A DNA stretch of 64,000 nucleotides from Methanolacinia paynteri (GTDB lineage Archaea; Halobacteriota; Methanomicrobia; Methanomicrobiales; Methanomicrobiaceae). Shown in pieces: positions 26,156 through 33,646 of this stretch. The stretch covers positions 126,836-190,835 of the forward strand of contig NZ_KN360931.1 in assembly GCF_000784355.1 (NCBI RefSeq), written 5' to 3'. A program made the translations under genes and the position numbers. Position 1 is the stretch's first letter. Every line of letters begins with the position of its first letter. Below the pieces are notes generated by a model. The model saw only the letters and a program-made list of their open reading frames with translations. It had not been told where the DNA came from and did not search any database.

Positions 26156-27365
26156 ATATGATGTCCTTGTAATAGGCGGGGGGCCCGGCGGTGCACTTGC
26201 GGCAAAGGTCGCTGCAGGCTCGGGGCTTTCGGTCTGTATAGTAGAAAAGAGGCCGGCAATAGGTACTCCCGTGAGGTGTGCGGAAGGTATCGAGGCGAGT
26301 GTGCTCCCGGAATTTTTCAATGAAATGGACCCCAAATGGATCTCTGCAAAGATCAGGCGGGCGAAGATCGTAGCTCCAGACGGTTCTTCATTCTACCTCC
26401 GTCCGGCCGTGTCGGGCGATGAGGTCGGATATATCCTCGATCGCAAGTTCTTCGATCGCGATTTAGTCCGGCAGGCTGTCGATGCGGGAGCAGAATGCTA
26501 CATAAAGGCCCGTGCTGTGAACGCCATCGTAGAAGACGGATATTTGAAGGGTGCGGTCCTCGAATATGGGGGAGAGAGATCCGAAGTTCGTGCAAAGGTT
26601 GTCATTGCTGCCGACGGCGTTGAATCCAAGTTCTCCAGGTACTGCGGGATTGATTCTACGGTCCCTCTAAACGGAATTAAGACCTGCGCACAGTACCTTA
26701 TGACCGATATCGATATCGAACCCGGGGTGATTGTTTTCTCTGTAGGGAGAGATGCGGCGCCGGAGGGCTATGCCTGGATATTCCCGAAGGGCGAAAGATC
26801 TGCAAATGTAGGTGTTTGTATCCCGGGGAACCGATCCGGTGACGGGAAGAGGGCGAGAGATTACCTCGACAAATATGTAGCAGAGCACTTCCCTGAAGGA
26901 AAGGCCCTCGAGTTGATGACCGGGGGTATCCCGGTATGCGAACCCCTTGAGTGCACTGTTGCAAACGGGCTTATAGTCGTCGGGGATGCGGCAAGGCTGA
27001 GTTATCCCTTCAGTGGCGGGGGCATATACAATGCGATGTATTCGGGGAAGCTTGCAGGGGAAATCGCCGTGGAATGTATCGCAAAGAATGACTGGAGCAG
27101 GAGTGCTCTCATGAAATATGATAAAACCTGGCGTGAATCAAAGCTTGGCGGCGTCATCAGGCATAGCTACCAGATTAAGGAGATCTTTGTAAAACTTGAC
27201 GACAACCAGCTAAATGCAATCCTGAATTCCATCAGCAATATTATAGTGAAGGAGCTCTCGACGTTTTCACTGGTTAGAGAACTGGTGAAACTTGATCCGG
27301 GGATCTTCAGTCCTAAGATCCTAAAAGATCTTGCCTGGCTGAAAAACAATGCTCTTAATTTATAG
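26145..27365 (+). CDS. geranylgeranyl reductase family flavoprotein, copy 2
   Basis: A 406-residue paralogue of the gene at 24767, with near-identical stretches ([52 protein letters not shown]). The FAD region reads [16 protein letters not shown] where copy 1 has [16 protein letters not shown]. The C-terminus is a few residues longer. Gene order and overlaps copy the first pair, so the unit arose by tandem duplication. Substrate split between copies is unknown. Confidence 0.9.
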   Translation: MKNEYDVLVIGGGPGGALAAKVAAGSGLSVCIVEKRPAIGTPVRCAEGIEASVLPEFFNEMDPKWISAKIRRAKIVAPDGSSFYLRPAVSGDEVGYILDRKFFDRDLVRQAVDAGAECYIKARAVNAIVEDGYLKGAVLEYGGERSEVRAKVVIAADGVESKFSRYCGIDSTVPLNGIKTCAQYLMTDIDIEPGVIVFSVGRDAAPEGYAWIFPKGERSANVGVCIPGNRSGDGKRARDYLDKYVAEHFPEGKALELMTGGIPVCEPLECTVANGLIVVGDAARLSYPFSGGGIYNAMYSGKLAGEIAVECIAKNDWSRSALMKYDKTWRESKLGGVIRHSYQIKEIFVKLDDNQLNAILNSISNIIVKELSTFSLVRELVKLDPGIFSPKILKDLAWLKNNALNL

Positions 27366-27416
27366 ATAGAATTGACGGAATCCCTGAAAATTTTTTTGTT
27401 TGATATCTTATTGGTA

Positions 27417-28082
27417 TTATTTCGAGGCTTTCAGCTGCTTGTTGAGGATCTTCATGCATTTTTCTTCTGAGTCTTTCTTGGTGAACACGATAATCGTGTC
27501 TTCCGGCTGAATGGTAATCGTGCCGCTCGGAATAATCAGGCCCTTCCCGTCCCTTTTTATCGCGATAAAGACGAAATCCTTGACCTCGAGCTCTTTTATT
27601 TCGTGATCGACGAACGGTGCGTTCCTTTCGACGGTAATCTCGAATATCGTTCCGCCGGGTATTGACGCGAGCTGCTGCATGTCAGGGTTTTCCGACCAGT
27701 AGTAGAGCCTGTTTGCGACAAGTTCGTCGGGGTTTTCGCTGATTATAACGCCGACTTCCTTGAACAACTCCGAGTGCTCGATCTCGTTTACGATGGAGAT
27801 CAGGCTCTTTACATTGAATCTCTTGGCCAGCCAGCATGTCATGAGATTTACGGCATCGTCGCTGGTGGTGGTTACGACCGCATCGGCACGGTCGATTCCC
27901 GCATCTTCCAGGATTGCCCTGTTCGTTGAATTACCTGTAATTGCCAGGACATCGTAATGCTCGAGAATTTCGTTGCATCTCTCCTCGTCTTTATCGATTA
28001 CGACGACGCTGTCGCCGTGCTCGGCTGCTGTTGCGACAAGGTTTTTCCCGATTCCGCCAAGGCCGATAATTATGATATACAT
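27417..28082 (-). CDS. TrkA-type RCK potassium-channel regulatory protein
   Basis: A 221-residue protein: RCK_N Rossmann domain (MYIIIIGLGGIGKNLVATAA, VVVIDKDEERCNEI, TGNSTNRAILEDAGI) at residues 1-130 and an RCK_C domain at about 140-215 (GTIFEITVERNAPFVDHEIKEL). Such proteins bind NAD(H) or ATP and gate Trk/Ktr potassium uptake. No TrkH/KtrB membrane subunit is adjacent. Divergent from rnhB across 62 bp. Confidence 0.9.
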   Translation of the reverse strand: MYIIIIGLGGIGKNLVATAAEHGDSVVVIDKDEERCNEILEHYDVLAITGNSTNRAILEDAGIDRADAVVTTTSDDAVNLMTCWLAKRFNVKSLISIVNEIEHSELFKEVGVIISENPDELVANRLYYWSENPDMQQLASIPGGTIFEITVERNAPFVDHEIKELEVKDFVFIAIKRDGKGLIIPSGTITIQPEDTIIVFTKKDSEEKCMKILNKQLKASK

Positions 28083-28144
28083 CTCAATTCACATATTCTC
28101 CGTGACCATAGATATAATCTATGAAATCAAATATTACTATTTAA

Positions 28145-28783
28145 GTGATTTGTGGGATAGATGAAGCCGGAAAAGGTTCGGTATTGGGTCCGATGGTAAT
28201 CGGCGGAGTTGCAGGAAAAGATCTCTCAGAGTTCGTGAAGAAGGGTTTTGCCGATTCGAAGACTCTCTCCCCCCGGCGGCGCGAGCAGTTTTACGAAGAG
28301 ATTGTTGCGGAGTTTAAAACAACGACGGTCGTTCTGTCTGCGGCGATGATAGACGAACTCCGTTCTTCCATGACAATGAACGAGATTGTGGCCAGATCGC
28401 ATGCACGTGCGATTACGGATCTCATGCCCGATACGGCATATGTCGACGCCTGCGATGTAAACGAGGTGAGGTACGCGGAGACGATCTCGGGCTTCCTGAA
28501 GAACGACATTACCATAGTGTCGAAGCATAAGGCGGACGATCTCTATGCAGTCGTGAGTGCGGCCAGCATAGTTGCCAAGGTTACCCGTGACAGGATGATC
28601 GAAGATCTGAAATCCCAATGGGGTAATATCGGCAGCGGCTACCCGTCCGATCCCGATACCATTGCCTTCCTTAAGCGTTATATCGAAGAAAGAGAGGAGC
28701 CCCCGTCAATAGCACGAATGAGCTGGAAGACGATTTCGAATATGATGGCTAAAAAAAACCAGAAGAAATTGTTTGAGTTCTGA
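28145..28783 (+). CDS. rnhB: ribonuclease HII
   Basis: A 212-residue enzyme from GTG 28145 beginning ICGIDEAGKGSVLGP, the first catalytic motif. YVDACDVNEVRY near residue 98 and AASIVAKVTRDRMI near residue 140 follow. It removes RNA from RNA-DNA hybrids and single ribonucleotides from DNA. The gene is followed after about 30 bp by a half copy of the intergenic element. Confidence 0.94.
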   Translation: MICGIDEAGKGSVLGPMVIGGVAGKDLSEFVKKGFADSKTLSPRRREQFYEEIVAEFKTTTVVLSAAMIDELRSSMTMNEIVARSHARAITDLMPDTAYVDACDVNEVRYAETISGFLKNDITIVSKHKADDLYAVVSAASIVAKVTRDRMIEDLKSQWGNIGSGYPSDPDTIAFLKRYIEEREEPPSIARMSWKTISNMMAKKNQKKLFEF

Positions 28784-28811
28784 TTTCGGATGAATTATTT
28801 ACAGTACATTT

Positions 28812-28939
28812 AGCGAGCTTGCCGAGTTTCGCCGCTCGGGGGACACTCGTCTGTCCCCTGAGTGGCTATCGCCATTGAGAGGCCCCGAGGTCGGGGCCGA
28901 TCCGCGGGCCGCCCGGCAGGCCCGCGGCGAGGGGTTGCC
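28812..28939 (+). repeat. structured intergenic element, copy A (right half)
   Basis: Right module only, ending GGGGTTGCC. Hairpins: CTCGGGGGACA with TGTCCCCTGAG, CCCCGAGGTCGGGG, and CCGCGGGCC with GGCCCGCGG. The last stem differs from that in the other copies on both strands while keeping pairing. Lies between rnhB and the gene at 29092. Confidence 0.85.
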
Positions 28940-29006
28940 AACGCTGTGTTTCAGGATATTTGTTCGGGATACTGCAACTTTATAGATCATTATAATAAAA
29001 ACGTTT

Positions 29007-29067
29007 ATGAAACAAAGGTTTCATGGACTGTTTCATGTAAATCACAACGTGATTTTCATGTAAATCA
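29007..29067. promoter_or_regulatory. array of inverted repeats at the promoter of the 29092 gene
   Basis: ATGAAAC at 29007-29013 and GTTTCAT at 29018-29024 form a perfect inverted repeat, with a second GTTTCAT at 29030-29036. CATGTAAATCAC at 29034-29045 and GTGATTTTCATG at 29049-29060 form a 12-bp inverted repeat with one mismatch and a 3-bp spacer. The half CATGTAAATCA is repeated directly at 29057. A TATA-like TATAATAAAA is at 28991-29000, so transcription would start within the array, as expected for a repressor operator. Confidence 0.5.
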
Positions 29068-29091
29068 ACAAAAATCACTGATGAGTATAGA

Positions 29092-29688
29092 ATGTCCGAA
29101 GATTTGAGTAGTAAAGGACCGGTGAAGAAGATCGTCTGGGAAAAACAGATCCCATTGTTTTCAAACACTGTAGTCCTAAAACAGCTCGCAATGGTTATCA
29201 TTATTCCGGCATTTTTTTTAATGATCTTCCTGATTGTCCTCGACACGGATATGATCGTGGAGGCATTTATGGTATTCGTTCTCCTGCTTGGAATATTTGC
29301 AGTACTTTCCGTTGTTGCGATGGGGATGATCCATGCTGCAACAAGGGGCGGCCTGTCTGCGACCTTCAGCCTTGACGATAAAGGAATGTACTATGATGCC
29401 TGCAAAAACTCCAGGGCTCTTAATAAGATTACGATGACGGGCGGAATCCTGGCGGGCTCCCCGGCGCTTCTCGGCGGGAGCATGATCAATATTTCAAGGG
29501 AATCGGAATCGATGGCATGGGGCGACGTTAAAAAGATCACAGCCTACGATTCCCAGAAGACGATAGTCGCGTACAGAAAGTCCCTGATAAGCCCGGTAGG
29601 TCTCTTCTGCACCGATGAAAATTATGAAGAAGTGCTGGATTTCATCAGATCGCGTCTTCCGGAGGGCATTGCCCTGAAAAGGGCGTGA
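29092..29688 (+). CDS. unknown protein with two membrane helices and a PH-like tail
   Basis: A 198-residue protein. Two predicted helices at about residues 33-55 and 60-84 follow a charged N-terminus. The remaining 110 residues (LSATFSLDDKGMYYD, SMAWGDVKKITAYDSQKTIVAYRK) resemble the bacterial PH-like (YdjM/DUF304-type) pattern of a strand-rich domain behind membrane helices. Function unknown. Its promoter carries a dense inverted-repeat array, so expression is probably tightly controlled. Confidence 0.65.
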   Translation: MSEDLSSKGPVKKIVWEKQIPLFSNTVVLKQLAMVIIIPAFFLMIFLIVLDTDMIVEAFMVFVLLLGIFAVLSVVAMGMIHAATRGGLSATFSLDDKGMYYDACKNSRALNKITMTGGILAGSPALLGGSMINISRESESMAWGDVKKITAYDSQKTIVAYRKSLISPVGLFCTDENYEEVLDFIRSRLPEGIALKRA

Positions 29689-29724
29689 ACATTAAAATCG
29701 AGGCTTCGTAAAAATATATTTTAT

Positions 29725-30198
29725 TCAAAGTTTCAGTAAAGTTGCCTCAGTTACTGGTTTAATTAAATCATAATTATTTCTCTCAATTTCAGTTGGTATT
29801 TTGTTTGGTAATGGGAAATGGCTATTGCTATCATATTCTGTACAGCAGTAAAATCGTTTTTCGTCTAATACATAATTATGAAAATTTGTCAGAATGTAGT
29901 CAAAACCGTCTGTAGCAAAATATGAACAAAAGTCAGGAAAACCTATCAATAATAAGCAAGGGTAGCCAGAATTTTCATTTATTTCTTTTAATCTGTTGAT
30001 GTCTTTCTGGGTAAATACTTTTTCTTTTATAGCTGCAAACATTCTAACTTGTGGTAACCAAAACTGAGTGTACAATTTGTTGACTACGTTTTCATCCCTT
30101 TCAGATATGTATTCATATGTTATTCCTGCAGTTTTAAAATAAACTGCCCAACGTGCTTCTATTTCACTATTGAAACTATGATTATCATATTCGATCAT
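29725..30198 (-). CDS. small AT-rich protein of the PDDEXK-like phage family, degenerate
   Basis: A 157-residue protein. SEIEARWAVYFKTAGITYEY followed by YTQFWLP matches the start of a family common in phages and mobile elements, where TPDFWLP and EVK give the nuclease-like site. Here the aspartate is missing (TQFWLP) and the E-x-K position reads AIK, so catalysis is unlikely. The gene is more AT-rich than neighbours and sits alone, suggesting transfer. Assignment is by motif memory only. Confidence 0.6.
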   Translation of the reverse strand: MIEYDNHSFNSEIEARWAVYFKTAGITYEYISERDENVVNKLYTQFWLPQVRMFAAIKEKVFTQKDINRLKEINENSGYPCLLLIGFPDFCSYFATDGFDYILTNFHNYVLDEKRFYCCTEYDSNSHFPLPNKIPTEIERNNYDLIKPVTEATLLKL

Positions 30199-30450
30199 AA
30201 AATCTAATTATCTTGGGAGAGCATAAAGCTAACATTCAGCAACAAAAAACACAACAAAATGATCTTTTTCACAATCCTATGTTTTAGATTTCCATGATTA
30301 GATCAAAGAAAGATAAAATGTAGCTTTTGAATAATAACCAGTCTATACATGACAAAATAGGGATAATTTTTTAACTATCTCTTTGAATATTTGCCGGGTG
30401 TATCTTTTAGCTAAACTATTTCAGAATATAATTAAAACATAGATGGGAAG

Positions 30451-31788
30451 ATGAGCGACCTGATAACACTTAACTGGATATTCATAATTTTATTCATTGT
30501 GGCGCTGTATCTTGCAGTGATCTCATATATCAAATCAAATAACTTGTGGGAGAAGCATATCACTTTCTTCGGGCCTTTTCTCGCGTTGAAGACCGATAAT
30601 GTCCGTTTTTTGGACTGGTTCAGGAACTATTCCGGTTTCTTCAGGATATACGGAACGATTGGTGCTGTTGTTGTTGCGGTGGTCTCCGTATTCTTCTCGG
30701 TACTGATGATCTTTTCATTCCTGTTCTACCTGAGGGAGACTCCTCCCAACACCGAGATATTCCATGCCACAAATCTTCTCGCGATCCCGGGAGTAAACGA
30801 CTTCATCCCCTTAACCTTCGCTGTTATATTCGGGCTTGTCTTTGCAATGGCGATCCACGAACTCGGCCACGGCATCCTTGCCCGTGTCGAGGATATGAGG
30901 GTGAAGAGCACAGGACTGCTCTTCTTCATCATTCCGATAGGGGCGTTTGTCGAACCGGACGAGGAGGATGTCGAGAAAGCGAGGGGAATGCCGAAGATAC
31001 GAATGTATGGGGCAGGTATCACCAATAATCTCGTAGTATCTCTTATATGCCTCGTCCTGCTTGCAGGTCTTGTAGGTATGCTTACTCCTTCGGATTCGGC
31101 ATACATATACGGCGTTCATACCGGGTATCCGGCATATAACGCATCTATTCCTCCCGATTCGCTGATCCTTGCGATCGACGGTGAGACCGTCTCCAGCTAC
31201 ATGGATGTAAGCAGGGTCCTGAACGGTACGAGTCCGGGCGATACGATCTCCATGACGGTCCTGAATTCAGGGGAAGAGTCGTTATACAATATTACTCTCT
31301 CAGAATGGCCCGAGGGTTCGGGTGCAAAAGATTCGGGATTCATGGGAATCTCGTATTATAACAACCAGGTAATCACCGATACCTTCGGTACATATACCCT
31401 CAGTCCACTCGGGCCGATGTTCCTGAGCTACATCCCGATCAACGTATTCATGGGCGACGATACCTCGGGTCTTGGTTTCCTCCTGATAGACAGGCCGTAC
31501 CAGGTTGCATGGAACGAGCCTTTCCCCGGCTACTTCCAGGTAATACAGGTTGTATTCTGGCTGTTCTGGTGGAATTTCGTTCTCGGAACATTCAACGCCC
31601 TTCCGCTCGTCCCACTCGACGGCGGTTATATTCTTCGCGAGGCTGCCGACAGGTTTGCGGAGAGGATCGGAAGGCCGTCTCTCGGAAAGGTCATCTCGGG
31701 TGCTGTAATATTTATCGTGCTCTTCGCACTGATCGGAACGATATTCATCGGTGTCCTGGCGGATGCAGGGATCTCGTTTACGGGATGA
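30451..31788 (+). CDS. site-2 protease family membrane metalloprotease with PDZ domain
   Basis: A 445-residue membrane protein. HELGH at residues 136-140 holds two zinc ligands and the catalytic glutamate; LVPLDGGYIL near residue 388 gives the third ligand. A PDZ-like domain lies between (about residues 225-280: GYPAYNASIPPDSLILAIDGETV). At least six helices are predicted. Archaeal S2P proteases cut membrane-bound regulators; no anti-sigma-like substrate is adjacent. Confidence 0.9.
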   Translation: MSDLITLNWIFIILFIVALYLAVISYIKSNNLWEKHITFFGPFLALKTDNVRFLDWFRNYSGFFRIYGTIGAVVVAVVSVFFSVLMIFSFLFYLRETPPNTEIFHATNLLAIPGVNDFIPLTFAVIFGLVFAMAIHELGHGILARVEDMRVKSTGLLFFIIPIGAFVEPDEEDVEKARGMPKIRMYGAGITNNLVVSLICLVLLAGLVGMLTPSDSAYIYGVHTGYPAYNASIPPDSLILAIDGETVSSYMDVSRVLNGTSPGDTISMTVLNSGEESLYNITLSEWPEGSGAKDSGFMGISYYNNQVITDTFGTYTLSPLGPMFLSYIPINVFMGDDTSGLGFLLIDRPYQVAWNEPFPGYFQVIQVVFWLFWWNFVLGTFNALPLVPLDGGYILREAADRFAERIGRPSLGKVISGAVIFIVLFALIGTIFIGVLADAGISFTG

Positions 31789-31907
31789 TTTGAAAAGATC
31801 CTTTTTTTCAATATTTTCATTCGATCCGATTAAGGATGATAAAAAATCTGAAGATATTTTGGCCTTGTCTTTTGTGCCGTATTTTTAGCAAACCTGTGAA
31901 TGCCGAT

Positions 31908-32318
31908 TCACTCTTCGGGCACCGAGGAAGGAACGGAGAAGTGGATCTGTTCGATGAGCCACCTGTCGGAGATCTTTCGCAGGGCCATCGTCGACCTGCC
32001 GTCGATCGTATGCGTCTCCGATCCCGGGATAGTGAAATCGACCGAGTTCAGGGTCATGACCCAAGCCACCGGGCCTTCGCCGTCGATCTGGATTCCGGTG
32101 AACTTCATTGCATTGACAGCCGCCTGGCTCATATCGCGTTTGAACTGCCGGGCAAGAGCTTCGTGGCCGATGAAGTCCTCGTCCGCCCCGCTGCCGAACC
32201 CGCGGACTTCAGGGGAAAAAACTGCCATAACTCCTTCGATGTCATTTTCCTGGAAAGCCGTGGAATAGGTGTCCATTACAGCATGAATTTCCGCGTTCTG
32301 TTTTTCAGTTAAGCTCAT
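31908..32318 (-). CDS. SnoaL/NTF2-like protein
   Basis: A 136-residue protein. An N-terminal helix (NAEIHAVMDTYSTAFQENDIEGVMAVF) and following strands (GHEALARQF, PVAWVMTL, SRWLIEQIHFS-type end DRWLIEQIHFS) match the NTF2/SnoaL-like fold. Members are pocket proteins of varied use. No active-site assignment can be made. Stands alone, convergent with the S2P gene. Confidence 0.8.
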   Translation of the reverse strand: MSLTEKQNAEIHAVMDTYSTAFQENDIEGVMAVFSPEVRGFGSGADEDFIGHEALARQFKRDMSQAAVNAMKFTGIQIDGEGPVAWVMTLNSVDFTIPGSETHTIDGRSTMALRKISDRWLIEQIHFSVPSSVPEE

Positions 32319-32416
32319 GACAGGTGGTTATGTGGATTGGTTGTATTTGGTTTTTTTCTTCTGTCTATCTTTTGCCCTGTGATAAAACCCGTGAAGAGAA
32401 ACCAAAAGAAATCCTG

Positions 32417-33433
32417 TCAATCGGTGATATTTTCAGATCTAAACGTGTTATAGGCAATTAATGAATTGTCTCTGATATTAAAAGCCGGAATTCCCTGGTT
32501 TATTAAACGGATGGAAAAGAACATGTTTTCAATAATTGAAGTAATGTAATCTTTTTTAAATTCATCATGGCTATATCCGTCAACTTTTTTTGATAAATAC
32601 TTGTAATAATGATCCAGCAACGGCAATGCATCCTTTTTATCGGGAGCGATATGATATGCCACAAGCATTGCAAGATCATCTGTACAAAGACCCATTCTTA
32701 CAGCTTCAAAATCTATAAATTTTACAGACTGATCTACCGGTGATATGAAAGTGTTGCCGGGATGCAGATCGCCGTGGATAATTGTTACATTTTTACCCGA
32801 ATGGAATCTTTCACTTATGACATTTGGATAATTATCCCTGAGATAAGAAATTGCATCATCAAAGCATTGTAAATCGGAGGGATTTATCCGATCCTTATAT
32901 TTAGCTTTATATTGAAGGTAGTTTTTTTCCAAACCCCTCAGATGCACATGAAAATTTTCCAGATGCCAGGGAAGCCCGATCTTCCTGAAGGCATCTTCAT
33001 TCTCCCAAAATTCTGCATGGAATCGTGCAGCCGCTCCAAGACAGGAAATGTAATTTGATCTTACGAATTTGCCGTTTTTCGTCTCTTCATCAAACGCAGA
33101 TCCCTGAATAAATCCGGTATTCAGGTCTTCTGTCAGCATGACACCCCTGTCCGGATCTAAATGATATATCCGTGGTATCGGCAGGTTAGATCTTCGTCGC
33201 AGCAGATCTGTTTTCCTGATTTCCTCTTTAGTAATGAGAAGTGCTTTTTCGATGAGATAATATGCTTTGCCGTCTGAAGTGACGGTTATCGGGGTATTAA
33301 GCGACCTGCCGGTCTTTCTTGGTTTTAAACGCTCAATCCTGGCATTATCAGAGTTAAATGAAGGATCTGCCTTTGAAAGGATTTCGGTTATTTCATCATT
33401 ATGCAAACCAGCATTGTTTCTTTCCATGTTCAT
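32417..33433 (-). CDS. APH/choline-kinase-like phosphotransferase
   Basis: A 338-residue protein with the kinase-like catalytic loop IIHGDLHPGNTF near residue 223 and metal-binding KFIDFEA near residue 245. An N-terminal lobe (KAYYLIEKALLITKEEI) precedes it. The family phosphorylates small molecules such as aminoglycosides, choline or sugars. The substrate is unknown and the neighbours give no clue. Moderately AT-rich. Confidence 0.8.
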   Translation of the reverse strand: MNMERNNAGLHNDEITEILSKADPSFNSDNARIERLKPRKTGRSLNTPITVTSDGKAYYLIEKALLITKEEIRKTDLLRRRSNLPIPRIYHLDPDRGVMLTEDLNTGFIQGSAFDEETKNGKFVRSNYISCLGAAARFHAEFWENEDAFRKIGLPWHLENFHVHLRGLEKNYLQYKAKYKDRINPSDLQCFDDAISYLRDNYPNVISERFHSGKNVTIIHGDLHPGNTFISPVDQSVKFIDFEAVRMGLCTDDLAMLVAYHIAPDKKDALPLLDHYYKYLSKKVDGYSHDEFKKDYITSIIENMFFSIRLINQGIPAFNIRDNSLIAYNTFRSENITD

Positions 33434-33646
33434 AGCCCAAATTTTATTATCTTTATGTTATTTGTTCAGATTTTATTTCAAATTCATTTATCCATTTGAA
33501 ACAGGAAGATCAATAGATTTTATGGGATTTGGATCACTATTCCGTAATAAACTCCATCCGGGTATAGAGAATCCCGGATATTGCCATCTCTACCAGGCCG
33601 GGATTTTCATTTTTTTCTTGGAAAAAAGATGGATTTGAATATTTTT

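Noticed and set aside
33267..33638. 123-codon frame opposite the phosphotransferase gene
   Set aside because: It lies antisense over the start of a well-supported gene and has no signals of its own.
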